DNA from: an uncultured Clostridia bacterium
GTDB taxonomy: Bacteria > Bacillota > Clostridia > Oscillospirales > Ruminococcaceae
Assembly (NCBI GenBank): GCA_944385925.1
Contig: CALWZE010000051.1
Location: forward strand, 1-34,003
Direction: 5' to 3'
DNA: 34,003 bases
The notes below the pieces were generated by a model that worked only from the letters and a program-made list of their open reading frames with translations, made no database searches and was not told where the DNA came from. Positions 8,058 to 16,908 of this stretch are shown piece after piece. A program made the position numbers and the translations under genes. Each line of letters opens with the position of its first letter. The stretch's first letter is position 1.

Positions 8058-8173
8058 CGCCCAATCCCCCTCGCCGTATTCGTTGTTTCATGTTTATGCG
8101 CTGAACCGGCCGGTTATGTGCAGGAAACTTTCTGTTCGCCAAAGCATTTCGCGCCGCATGGATATAAAACGAT

Positions 8174-8202
8174 TTGCGATTTTGCCGCAATCCCGATAAA
8201 AT
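8174..8202 (+). promoter_or_regulatory. Probable sigma-A promoter of the small membrane protein gene
   Basis: TTGCGA (8174-8179) and TAAAAT (8197-8202) with a 17-base spacer, 50 bases before the ATG at 8253. Confidence 0.5.
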
Positions 8203-8252
8203 ACAATTAACAGCCGAAAGCCAATCGGCAAAATAAAAAAGGGGGAACCAAC

Positions 8253-8447
8253 ATGTGCAAATCTGCTGTCTATACCTCGATTGGTGTGGTAATGATTGCC
8301 GCGGCGATTCTCTTTTTTCTTTACGCGCTTAACAATCCGCAAGCCTCCTTTCCCTGGAGCAACGCGGTCATCTACACGCTGTATGCTTTGTATGCAGCCC
8401 TTACGGCCGCTTTCTTTATTCTCGGATGGAAAAGCAGAAAGAAATAA
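8253..8447 (+). CDS. Small two-TM membrane protein
   Basis: 64 residues with two hydrophobic helices (about 7-26 and 38-58) and a basic C-terminus GWKSRKK, which by the positive-inside rule places both ends in the cytoplasm. AAAGGGGG ribosome site eight bases upstream. It is followed after 39 bases by the HD-domain gene in the same direction. No known family recognised. Confidence 0.7.
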   Translation: MCKSAVYTSIGVVMIAAAILFFLYALNNPQASFPWSNAVIYTLYALYAALTAAFFILGWKSRKK

Positions 8448-8486
8448 AACCGACGCAAAGAGCCGGGCTTTTTGAGGAGGACAGGA

Positions 8487-9050
8487 ATGCAGGCTGAAAA
8501 ATTACTGGAAACGCTGCGGGTTGCCGAACGGCTGAAGGATACCGTCCGGCACTGCTATACCGCAAAAGGCCGCAGAGAAAGCGTTGCGGAACACAGTTGG
8601 ATGATGGCCTTGATGGCCCTCTTAATGCGGGACGAATTTCCGCAAGCGGACATGGACAAGGTGATCCGCATGTGTATCGTTCACGATCTGGGCGAAGCTT
8701 TCACAGGGGACATCCCGGTATTTGAAAAGACGGAACAGGACGCAAAGCAGGAAAAAATCCTTCTGGAAAACTGGCTTGGCGCCTTGCCTTCCCCCTACGC
8801 GGAGGAAATGCGCGCTCTGTTTCAGGAAATGGAGGCGCGCAAGACTCTCGAAGCCAGAATTTATAAGGCAATTGACGGACTGGAAGCGCTTATTCAGCAC
8901 AATATATCCGATCTATCCACCTGGACCGAAAAGGAGTATTCGCTGAACCTGACTTATGCAGATGACCGCGTCGGGTTTTCGGACTATCTCACCGCGCTGC
9001 GGCAGGCTGTACGGGAGGAAACACTGCGCAAACTTGAACAAAAAGAATGA
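8487..9050 (+). CDS. HD-domain phosphohydrolase (YfbR/5'-nucleotidase-like)
   Basis: 187 residues forming a metal-dependent HD-domain protein. Predicted metal ligands are His36 in VAEHSW, His66-Asp67 in CIVHDLGEAFTGD and Asp130 in YKAIDGLEAL, the order expected for YfbR-like deoxynucleotide 5'-monophosphatases, and the length fits. Its likely role is removal of 5' phosphate from (deoxy)nucleotides in the cytoplasm. I use the ATG at 8487 because GAGGAGG lies six bases upstream; an in-frame start 15 bases earlier has no such site. It converges on the large membrane gene at 9343 through a shared terminator. Confidence 0.85.
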   Translation: MQAEKLLETLRVAERLKDTVRHCYTAKGRRESVAEHSWMMALMALLMRDEFPQADMDKVIRMCIVHDLGEAFTGDIPVFEKTEQDAKQEKILLENWLGALPSPYAEEMRALFQEMEARKTLEARIYKAIDGLEALIQHNISDLSTWTEKEYSLNLTYADDRVGFSDYLTALRQAVREETLRKLEQKE

Positions 9051-9266
9051 TTTATGCCGCCAATGGTCTTATTTTCCTCTGAACATCGAAGATTTAACAA
9101 ATCGATGCAACGGATTTCAGGCGCCAAAGTTGAAGCTGACAGATGCTCGCCGTCTGACACAGTCAAAAATCCGCGTCTGCGATAGCAATTGCGGCCGAAT
9201 TTTCCCGTTGATTGGCCGCATTGATGCTTTTTTAATGTCCGGATAAACAGCGAGATTTTTATAACT

Positions 9267-9300
9267 AAAGAGGGCAGGATGCGCGCATCCTGCCCTCTTT
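9267..9300. terminator. Bidirectional terminator between convergent genes
   Basis: A perfect 34-base palindrome (17 bases per arm) beginning AAAGAGGGCAGGATGCG and ending in CTCTTT. The A-rich and T-rich ends let it terminate both the rightward HD-domain gene and the leftward membrane-protein operon. Confidence 0.85.
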
Positions 9301-9342
9301 GCCTGTAGAATTTCTTGTGCAGCGGATTAATCGCTGCATTTT

Positions 9343-11313
9343 TTAATAACCGTACTGTTCACGCAGCCGCTGGACGCTTGCGGTATTGTATGTGGGGGTG
9401 AAGCGCACCTCGTCTCCCTCATAAATTACCTTATACATGCTTGCGGTGCCGTCATAAAAGCCCATGAGATTGTCGGTAAACATCGGGCTGAATTCCTCGC
9501 GGAAATAGTCGTCGATCTTCTGGACATAAACATAGTCGATCTCTTTTTCGCGGATAAACTCACTGAACCGCGCGACGTCCACTTCGGTGTCGTAGCGTCC
9601 GGTATGCTCGGCGCCGATCGGGATGAAGTTGCCGCCATCCAGCGTCTTTTCAGTGTAGGCGGGCTGGAATTCATAGTTGAAGTAGAACCACTCGCCGCCG
9701 TCCGAACCCTGGCAGATATAGTAGATCTTGTCCTCCTCGGTAAACGCGCCGCGGAATTCGGCCGCGCTGTTCATCATCAGCTCACGAAGCGGAATGAGGC
9801 TCTGGTAAATTTTGTCGCTTGTAAAAACATACTGGTCGAAGGCAACCGGCGAATATTGAAACAGCGCGTAGGCAGAGAGCACGCAGACCATAATTCCGGG
9901 GATGGTGTCTTTCAGCTTGAAGCGCCAGCGGCTGACTGCAAAGACGCTCAGACCGATTACCGCAAAAAGCCAGCCGATCGCGTATATTGAAATATAGCGT
10001 TCATAGGAAGTCAGTGAATACTCGCTGGAATGGGCGAAAATCGCCGCATAGGCGTAGGTCTGGAAAAGGTAATAGAGCATAAACCCGGCGCAAAGCTCTA
10101 TTGCAGCCGCGCCGACGCGCAGAATGTTCTTTTTCTCTTTGCAAAGCAGCGCGAGAACAACCGGGATCGCGGTAAAGACAATCATCATTTCCTTGACCGT
10201 GCCGAAGGTGACCAGCTGCCGAACGCTCAGCGCCTCCCACATCCGTTTAAAGATCTCGTTGAAATAGGGGTCCTGGCCTGAAAGCATCTGGAAAATGCTG
10301 TATTCATAGGGAACGGCATTTCGCTCGACAGAAATCACCGACCCGAGATGTATTGTCCAGATCTGATAACTGACCAAAAGCGCAACAAACAGTCCAAGCA
10401 CATAGACAAGCTTCGCGTACCATTTTTCCGTCCCAAACACCCGCCTGGTCGGCCAATGGCCGCTGACCAGCAGATCAAAGGACATGATGACCGCCGCAAC
10501 CAGCGCAAGCGCCAGTCCGACGTCTTTGACCATCGGCAGCAGCATCAGGCCCAGTACAGCCGCAAAGTAATTGGGCAGGCTGCGCTCCTCACTCGTTGCG
10601 AAATAAGCAAGCAGCGAGCCGCCGAACACAACGCCGAGCGGCACGTCGGAATAGGAGGTCATGTAGAGCTTGAGTCCCTCAAAGGAATACCAGAAAAGAT
10701 AGGTGCAGCTGAGCGCAGTAAAGCTGAGCACCGGGATCATTATGTAGTTCTTCCATTTGACCCGCGCAAAGAGCATGCTCATCACCGAGATCATCAGGAT
10801 ATCATAGGCAAGATATACCTTCCACTCGCTGAAATCCGCTGCAAAGCACTGCATGAAATAGCTCCAGACCGGCAGCGCGGGCGGATAGGAGATGTTGATC
10901 ATGCTGCTGGTAAACAGAGTGTACAGCTGACGGTGCACAAAGACATTTTTCGCCGCGACGCCCCAGAAGGAAAACTCGTCCCAGAAAGTAAAGTAGGGCA
11001 TCTTGTTGCCCAGCGCGATCAGGAACGCGATCGAAGCGGCAATGAAAAAGACAAAACCGGGGGTAAAAACGGTTTTGACCGTCTCTCTCCACTGCTTGCG
11101 CCGCATCCAGCACAGATAAAACAAAGACAGCAGCGCCAGCGCAAACACCGCAATGGTCGCCGGGAACAGCAGATTCAGCGTGCCGAGGAAGCACAGGAAC
11201 AGGGTGATGCCCGCAACCGTTGCAAAGGGGGCAACCGAGGCGTTCAGCTTAAAGCGAACCGCGAGAAACGCCGCGATGGCGAGCACCGCCAGAAAGGAAA
11301 CAGCGAAATCCAT
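9343..11313 (-). CDS. Large multi-pass membrane protein, GT-C glycosyltransferase-like
   Basis: 656 residues with about a dozen hydrophobic helices spread over residues 1-520 and a soluble C-terminal domain of about 130 residues. The first long extracytoplasmic loop carries YFTFWDEFSFWG (about residues 107-118), an acidic loop motif of the kind used by GT-C lipid-linked glycosyltransferases. Ribosome site AAAGGAGAG lies before the ATG, 12 bases after the stop of the DUF2142 gene, so the two are one operon ending at the terminator at 9267-9300. I expect transfer of a sugar or remodelling of an envelope glycan outside the membrane, but acceptor and donor are unknown. Long open frames on the opposite strand (for example 10348-12252) are shadows of its codon bias. 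Confidence 0.75.
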   Translation of the reverse strand: MDFAVSFLAVLAIAAFLAVRFKLNASVAPFATVAGITLFLCFLGTLNLLFPATIAVFALALLSLFYLCWMRRKQWRETVKTVFTPGFVFFIAASIAFLIALGNKMPYFTFWDEFSFWGVAAKNVFVHRQLYTLFTSSMINISYPPALPVWSYFMQCFAADFSEWKVYLAYDILMISVMSMLFARVKWKNYIMIPVLSFTALSCTYLFWYSFEGLKLYMTSYSDVPLGVVFGGSLLAYFATSEERSLPNYFAAVLGLMLLPMVKDVGLALALVAAVIMSFDLLVSGHWPTRRVFGTEKWYAKLVYVLGLFVALLVSYQIWTIHLGSVISVERNAVPYEYSIFQMLSGQDPYFNEIFKRMWEALSVRQLVTFGTVKEMMIVFTAIPVVLALLCKEKKNILRVGAAAIELCAGFMLYYLFQTYAYAAIFAHSSEYSLTSYERYISIYAIGWLFAVIGLSVFAVSRWRFKLKDTIPGIMVCVLSAYALFQYSPVAFDQYVFTSDKIYQSLIPLRELMMNSAAEFRGAFTEEDKIYYICQGSDGGEWFYFNYEFQPAYTEKTLDGGNFIPIGAEHTGRYDTEVDVARFSEFIREKEIDYVYVQKIDDYFREEFSPMFTDNLMGFYDGTASMYKVIYEGDEVRFTPTYNTASVQRLREQYGY

Positions 11314-11325
11314 GAAGTCTCTCCT

Positions 11326-13488
11326 TTATGTCAAGAAATACAGCAATCCCAGCTCAAAAGCGCCCAGCATCGAGGCCGCAGCGCACAGGCCGGTCACGAT
11401 GGAATCCCGCTGCAAAGCGGAATCGCCTGCGCCGGCGGACGGAACAAACCGCAGCTTGCCGCCGAACACCGCCGAAAGCGCGCCGCAAACACAGGGCAGG
11501 ATCGGAATAAAATACCGCGCCTGCACACCGAGGATGCTGGTGCTGCCAAGCGTCGACCAGGTGCAGTAAAAGCCGGTGACCACTACCGCGTAGACCAGCA
11601 GCGCCGTCCCGCAGAAGATCCAGCGGTCGGCTTTCGGCCGCAGGGGGCTCTCATCCGCGTAAAACGCCGCGACGATTATCACAAGCGCCGGCGCGAGCAG
11701 GCCGGTCAGCGCCGCGTTGGCGTCCAGCCAGCCGAACAGGCCCAGGCTGTCCAGATAAAAGGCGTTCATATAGCCGTCCACCGCCATGGTCAGCGCATAG
11801 CGGACCGGATTGGACAGGACATAGCGGATCTGTGCCGCGACATTCACCCCGTCCGGATTTCCGACGGGCTGGATCCCCCGCATGAACCAATCCGCATACA
11901 GCAGCGTGCCGGCATAAACTGCCGCCGCGGCCGCGAGCAGAAGCACAAGCACGCGGAACCGTGTCAGCCGCATGCCGCGTCCATTTCTTTGGGAAAAAGA
12001 CTCTTTGGGCAGGGTAAAGAGCAGAAGCGCAAGCGGAAGATAGAGCGGCTTGATCGCGACGATGCCGCCAAAACACAGCGCAAGCCCAACTGCCGAGCGC
12101 AAGCTGAGCTTGTCCTGCCACAGCAGGCCCAGATAGAGCAGCAGCAGCGCGAGCAGGCAGCCGTCGTAAGAATAGGAACCGCTCAAAAACATGGTCAGCG
12201 GAAACAGGGCGGTCAAAATCAGCGCGCCGCGGTATCGCTTTGCCCATTTTAACCCAAAATACCCGCAAATAGCAAGCAATCCGACATTCGCAAGCCGGCC
12301 GAGATAAAACCCGGCAGGTGCGCTGCCAAACAGACGCCCGACAAGGACGCCCAGCGCCGGAACAAGATAGGGGAAAATCAACTGGATAGGGGTCGTATAC
12401 CGCTTGCCGGTATACGGAGAGCCGGATTGCTCAAAATATTTTTTCAGCTGGCCGATCACGCTGCCGGTTCCCTTCTGCTGCACTTCCTTATAGAAATTGC
12501 CGGGAAACAGGTCGATCAGCCGCTGCACATCGTCGGGATATTCAAATGCAGCGTCAAAGGTAAAGTCGCCGCAGGAGATGGAATAAGCCCGCAGATAGTG
12601 CCAGTATTCATCGGGCGCCTGCATCGGCGCGCTCGCAAAGCTGAACAGGGTGCCGCACAGGAGAATACAGGCGGCCAAGCGGGCGTGCGCGGTGCGCAGC
12701 CGACAGGCAATCAGCCAGACCGCGCCGTAAAGCAGGGTGAATCCCGCAAAACCGCCCAGCAGCAAAAGGGTTTCCATTCCCGCGGAAGCGGTAAACATCC
12801 GCGGCGCCTGGAACGCCGCAAACAGGACAGCGGTTTGCAGCAGAAGATACCAGCCAAACCAGCCGGGTACCTTTCGGCCCTTTTGGGCAATTCGGTTCCG
12901 CACAAACGTATACAAATAGTAAATAGTCGCTAAAATAAACAGCCAGAGAAGCAGCCGCGCGCCGCTGAATTGCTCCCGAATGACATACGGATTCAGCGTA
13001 ACCCCGTAAAAACGCAGGGTTGAGCGAACCTGTTCGGTTGGAAAGATGCGCAGCCCGAAAAGCTGCTGTGCATCCAGGCGGGCCGTGTACACGCCCTCGG
13101 CAGTTTTCGCAAGCGGCGCAATATACTCCCCGCGGGTTCCATCCACCACCGCGTCATAATAGATCACCGTTTCGGTGTCGTCCGCGGCGTCCCGCTCCAG
13201 ATAAACTTCTATATTCTGCACCCAAAGGCCGTCCAGCGCGTCCAGCGCAAAATAGCTGTTGTACGCGAGCGCATGATACTCGTTTTCTCCGCGCGGCTCG
13301 AATTCCCATCCGGAAAATTCTCCGTCCTCAATCTCGCGGACGGCTTCGCTCTCCTCGCCGGGCGGCACGGCGGCGTCGGTTTCCCGATTGCGCAGCCGGA
13401 CAAATCCAAGCTCCGCGGCAAGCGCAAGCAGCAATAGAATCACCGCCGCAATCAGCAGCCTTTTATTCTTTCGAATTGCTTCCAGCAT
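11326..13488 (-). CDS. DUF2142-type multi-pass membrane protein
   Basis: 720 residues: an N-terminal TM (about 10-28), a soluble extracytoplasmic region to about residue 175, then ten or more TM segments. The loop motif MQAPDEYWHYLRAY fits the PDExxH pattern of the DUF2142 family, predicted GT-C-like membrane proteins often found in polysaccharide or teichoic-acid regions. Start ATG has GGGAGAAG directly upstream. First gene of a two-gene operon with the GT-C-like protein. A role in moving or attaching surface glycan is likely but not shown by the sequence. Confidence 0.8.
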   Translation of the reverse strand: MLEAIRKNKRLLIAAVILLLLALAAELGFVRLRNRETDAAVPPGEESEAVREIEDGEFSGWEFEPRGENEYHALAYNSYFALDALDGLWVQNIEVYLERDAADDTETVIYYDAVVDGTRGEYIAPLAKTAEGVYTARLDAQQLFGLRIFPTEQVRSTLRFYGVTLNPYVIREQFSGARLLLWLFILATIYYLYTFVRNRIAQKGRKVPGWFGWYLLLQTAVLFAAFQAPRMFTASAGMETLLLLGGFAGFTLLYGAVWLIACRLRTAHARLAACILLCGTLFSFASAPMQAPDEYWHYLRAYSISCGDFTFDAAFEYPDDVQRLIDLFPGNFYKEVQQKGTGSVIGQLKKYFEQSGSPYTGKRYTTPIQLIFPYLVPALGVLVGRLFGSAPAGFYLGRLANVGLLAICGYFGLKWAKRYRGALILTALFPLTMFLSGSYSYDGCLLALLLLYLGLLWQDKLSLRSAVGLALCFGGIVAIKPLYLPLALLLFTLPKESFSQRNGRGMRLTRFRVLVLLLAAAAAVYAGTLLYADWFMRGIQPVGNPDGVNVAAQIRYVLSNPVRYALTMAVDGYMNAFYLDSLGLFGWLDANAALTGLLAPALVIIVAAFYADESPLRPKADRWIFCGTALLVYAVVVTGFYCTWSTLGSTSILGVQARYFIPILPCVCGALSAVFGGKLRFVPSAGAGDSALQRDSIVTGLCAAASMLGAFELGLLYFLT

Positions 13489-13623
13489 AACTTCTCCCGG
13501 TATTTATCAGCCACATAATAACAGTGCGTATACAGTGCTCTCCCGCCGCCTTTTCTCTGCTTTTCCCCTTCACCCAGGCACAAATTTCAGGCAAACTCGA
13601 GCAAACGCAACATGGGTCGATTC

Positions 13624-13651
13624 GATATACTATTTGTATTATGTTCGGCAA
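13624..13651 (-). promoter_or_regulatory. Probable sigma-A promoter of the DUF2142 operon
   Basis: On the minus strand TTGCCG (13646-13651) and TATATC (13624-13629) with a 16-base spacer, within the 213-base gap between the neuB-like gene and the operon. A short inverted repeat ACATT-5-AATGT lies directly upstream of the -35. Confidence 0.4.
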
Positions 13652-13701
13652 CATTTTTATAATGTAAAAATATTCCTCGCGGTATTCCTGTCAAAAAGGC
13701 T

Positions 13702-14697
13702 TCACAGTTCGATCTGCTCGTCCGGTGCAAAATCCCGCACGGCAGTTTTGCCGATGACCTCAAACCAACGGGTGGGGGAAAGGCCGTCGCCGGGACGCTT
13801 GACGTCCAGCATGGATTCATCGAAAATTTCACCGGCACGGATGGCGCGGGCGGCAACGATGCTTTTGCGGGCAATCGCCATATTTTTGCGCTCGGAGGGG
13901 GAGGGAATCTTCTCGCCGCTGCCAAGCGCACGCTCAACATTTCGAATGGCAGAGACCATCGCCGCAAGCTCGTCCGGTTCCAGAGAACAGGCGTGGTCCG
14001 GGCCTTCCATCGTGCGGTCAAGGGTGAAGTGCTTTTCAATGATCTGCGCGCCCAGCGCAACCGCCGCGATGGGCGCTTCAATGCCGAGCGTGTGGTCGCT
14101 GTACCCGACTGTTCCGCCAAACCGGCTGCGGATCGCCTCCATCGCGCGCAGGTTCGCGTCCTCAAAGGGGGTCGGGTATTCAGTGTTGCAGTGCAGCAGA
14201 CTGACCTCGGGACAGCCGTTCTCGAGCAAAGTTTTGCGCGCAAACTCAATTTCGGAAAGCTCGCTCATACCGGTCGAGAGAATAACCGGTTTTGCCGTGC
14301 GCGCAACCGCAAGCAGCAGCGGCAGATTGGTGATCTCCCCGGAAGGCACCTTGATGAGCGGCATATCCAGGCTCATCAAAAAATCCAGACTGGGCAGATC
14401 GAAAGGGGTTGACAGAAAACGGATGCCCTTCCGTGCGCAGTAACCGGCAAGTTCCCGAAAGCTGTCATAGGACAGCCAGAGCTTGCGCACCATTTCCAGC
14501 TGGCTCTCTTCGCCGCCGGTCGAGGCGACCTGGTACTCCGCCTTTTTGGCATAGACAGAAATCACCTTTTCCGGAATAAAGGTCTGGAATTTGACCGCGT
14601 CCGCTTTGGCCGCCGCCGCCGCGTCCACCAGTTTTTTTGCAAGCGCGAGGTCACCGTTGTGGTTGACCCCCGCCTCCGCAATGATATAGACCGACAT
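13702..14697 (-). CDS. neuB: N-acetylneuraminate/legionaminate synthase family protein
   Basis: 331-residue enzyme that condenses phosphoenolpyruvate with a ManNAc-type sugar to form a nonulosonic acid. Seen: N-terminal barrel start IIAEAGVNHNGD (5-16), DAVKFQTF (about 34-41), STPFDLPS, STGMSELSEI, LLHCNTEYPTP, GYSDHTLG and EKHFTLDRTMEGPDH in the normal order, and a C-terminal SAF (antifreeze-like) domain (about 275-331, from ARKSIVAARAIRAGE). Complete and of family length. Ribosome site GGAGG seven bases before the ATG. It follows the 3D/G5 gene by 30 bases on the minus strand and is not next to neuC and neuA, so the pathway is split over two operons. Sialic versus legionaminic substrate is unresolved. 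Confidence 0.92.
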   Translation of the reverse strand: MSVYIIAEAGVNHNGDLALAKKLVDAAAAAKADAVKFQTFIPEKVISVYAKKAEYQVASTGGEESQLEMVRKLWLSYDSFRELAGYCARKGIRFLSTPFDLPSLDFLMSLDMPLIKVPSGEITNLPLLLAVARTAKPVILSTGMSELSEIEFARKTLLENGCPEVSLLHCNTEYPTPFEDANLRAMEAIRSRFGGTVGYSDHTLGIEAPIAAVALGAQIIEKHFTLDRTMEGPDHACSLEPDELAAMVSAIRNVERALGSGEKIPSPSERKNMAIARKSIVAARAIRAGEIFDESMLDVKRPGDGLSPTRWFEVIGKTAVRDFAPDEQIEL

Positions 14698-14727
14698 GAT
14701 TCATCCTCCGTTCCGGTTTTCAGCCGT

Positions 14728-16890
14728 TCAATCCGCCGGTATCCGCGAGCGGAACATGCCCGGCTGCGCCATAAACTCTTCCAGTTCGCTCTGGGTGAGC
14801 TGATCGACAACATAGACATTCATCCTGTGTTTGCCGAACAGCGCGCTTTCGGTATAGGTTTCAAAAAACAGGTCGATATCGACATAGCCCGCCATCATCG
14901 CCTCGCCGACGTCCGCCGCGATCGCCCAGCCGTAGGTGAAATTTCCGGTCGGACTGGTGATATACAAAAGCGAGCCATAGGGAATGACATTGGTGTTGAC
15001 CGCGACAAAGCCCTGGAACATATACATACCGGACGCGCCGTAGGTGCCGGGTTTGAAGCTGTAAGCGGTGCAGACCGCGTTTTCCAGCACCCGTTCATAG
15101 CTCTGCGGCGCATTGTTCACGATCTCAACGTCGGTATACTTTGCGCCGTCGATCGGGCTCATCACCGCATCGTCATCCCCAACCAGCGTGACCACATTCC
15201 AGGGGAAGTCCTCATAGCTCTCCTCGATTACCTCGCTTTGCACCAGCTCGCCGTCGATATACTTATCCTGATAGGTGCGGTAGACGAGCCCGTCCCGGCC
15301 GCCGCCCTCGTTCATTACCTGGGTTTTGCCCTCCGCAATCAGCGGCGAGGGCTCGTCGACCTCCTGCCAGGCCACGGTTTCAACCGCCTCGCGGGTTTCA
15401 TACCATACCCGCCGGACAACAACTTCCTCGCCGGGTTCCAGCACCTTATCCAGCGCCGGTTCCACCAGATCGTCCGGGCCAAGGGTGATGCCGAGCTGCT
15501 CAAGCGCCTGTGCGGTCGTATGGCCCAGCACCTTGTGCTCAACGCTTTTTCCGTCCGCCGTCACCGTCACGCCATATGCCCGGGTCAGGTAAAGAGAAGT
15601 GCTGTCTCCGAAAACAGCGGCTTCCACCCGGTCCGCTTCGTGAAGCGCAAAACCGGCCAGCGCAAATATGGCCTCATGTTCCGTCTCGTCTGAGAACACG
15701 GTTCCGACCCGCTCGCCCTGCTCGTACAGGTAATAAAGGTCGCCAAACGCATAGTTTATCAGATAAAGCGGCCCCATCAGCAGCAGCGCCAACAGCAGAA
15801 ACGCGAGGTTCGCGGGCGCCACGAGCCGCCGCCAGAAATTCGGATTTTCTTCCTTGTCCGCCCCGGTTTCCTCCGGCAGGTTCTGCAAAACCGCTTCACG
15901 GCCTTGTTCGTTTTCCGTTTCGCTTTGCGCCGCCGCGCCGTTTTCCTCGTCCTTGTTTTGCGCGCTGTCCGCGGCGGGTTCCGGATGCGGCGAGACCTCT
16001 TTGTCCTGCGCCGCCGAATGGTCGCGCGCGGTTTGCCCGACCGCTTCCGGCGCTTTTTCCCGCTCCTGTGCGGGTCCCGGCTCATTCCCGGCGTCCTGTG
16101 CGGCTTTCGCGCTGTCCTGCGGCGCAGCACACGCTGTCCCGGTCTTGTCCGCGCCTGCTTGTGCCTGCGTCAAATCATTGGCCGCCCCACCGCTGCCCGG
16201 AACAGATTTTTCCGTCTCGGATTCTGTATCCTGCTGCTCAGCTGTGCGCGACGATTCCGCGGCGCCAACCGGTGGGGTAACCAGGTTCTCTTCGCCGTCT
16301 GTTTGCTGCGCCTTGCTCTCTTTGCCGCCCGAAAGCTCTGCGCGCAATTCTGCGCTTTGGATGCAGGCCGCGCCGGATTCCGCGCTTTTTGCACCGTTTT
16401 GCTCGATCTGCCCCAAGCCGACCTGTTTTTCCTGAGGCTTTGCCTTGCCGGCCGCTTGCGTCTGCGGCGCAGGATCGCCCTCTTTACCCTGCGCGGAGGT
16501 ATCCTGCGGCTGTTCCAGTCCGCCGGTCTTTTCCCGCGCTTCGGGGGCTTTCCCGTTCTGCGCGTCCACGGACAAAGGGCGCTTTTCAGCCGGTTCCCCT
16601 CTTTTTTCCCCGGCGCTTCGGATAGCGCGTTCCAGTTCGGCGCGATTCAGCTCGACTGTGTGCAGCAGCCGCTCGGTGCGTTCCGGCGTCAGCGGCAGCA
16701 CGGCCGTATGTTCGCTGACCGGTTTCGCTTTCGGCGCGCTGTTTTCGCTGACTGCCGCCGCCTGCTGTCCTTTGTGCGTTTCGGGGCGCACCTCCCGGCT
16801 GCCCTGTTCCGTCTGCGACGGATGCAGTGCCTCGCCGGTCCTGTATTTTTCCGGCGGGGAAAAATTGTACTTTTTCTTTTTAAACTTCAT
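14728..16890 (-). CDS. Membrane-anchored DUF348-G5-3D protein (YabE-like) with long cytoplasmic tail
   Basis: 720 residues. Residues 1-350 are basic at the start (MKFKKKKY) and then low-complexity, rich in Glu, Ala, Gln, Lys and Pro, apparently disordered. One TM follows at about 361-380 and an outer region of DUF348 (about 432-478), G5 (about 491-565) and a C-terminal 3D domain (about 604-695) with Asp residues in AIAADVGEAMMAGYVDIDLFF. The outer part is that of YabE/resuscitation-promoting, lytic-transglycosylase-like proteins acting on peptidoglycan. YabE proteins usually have a very short cytoplasmic part, so the 350-residue tail is unusual and might bind a cytoplasmic partner. It lies between a ttcA-like gene (18 bases upstream) and neuB. 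Confidence 0.85.
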   Translation of the reverse strand: MKFKKKKYNFSPPEKYRTGEALHPSQTEQGSREVRPETHKGQQAAAVSENSAPKAKPVSEHTAVLPLTPERTERLLHTVELNRAELERAIRSAGEKRGEPAEKRPLSVDAQNGKAPEAREKTGGLEQPQDTSAQGKEGDPAPQTQAAGKAKPQEKQVGLGQIEQNGAKSAESGAACIQSAELRAELSGGKESKAQQTDGEENLVTPPVGAAESSRTAEQQDTESETEKSVPGSGGAANDLTQAQAGADKTGTACAAPQDSAKAAQDAGNEPGPAQEREKAPEAVGQTARDHSAAQDKEVSPHPEPAADSAQNKDEENGAAAQSETENEQGREAVLQNLPEETGADKEENPNFWRRLVAPANLAFLLLALLLMGPLYLINYAFGDLYYLYEQGERVGTVFSDETEHEAIFALAGFALHEADRVEAAVFGDSTSLYLTRAYGVTVTADGKSVEHKVLGHTTAQALEQLGITLGPDDLVEPALDKVLEPGEEVVVRRVWYETREAVETVAWQEVDEPSPLIAEGKTQVMNEGGGRDGLVYRTYQDKYIDGELVQSEVIEESYEDFPWNVVTLVGDDDAVMSPIDGAKYTDVEIVNNAPQSYERVLENAVCTAYSFKPGTYGASGMYMFQGFVAVNTNVIPYGSLLYITSPTGNFTYGWAIAADVGEAMMAGYVDIDLFFETYTESALFGKHRMNVYVVDQLTQSELEEFMAQPGMFRSRIPAD

Positions 16891-16908
16891 TCAAATATCC
16901 TGTTGAAA

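Noticed and set aside
10348-12252. 634-codon open frame on the plus strand
   Set aside because: It lies antisense to two membrane-protein genes with ribosome sites and family motifs; its product is Gln/Arg/His-rich without any fold-like pattern, as expected from a shadow frame in GC-rich DNA.
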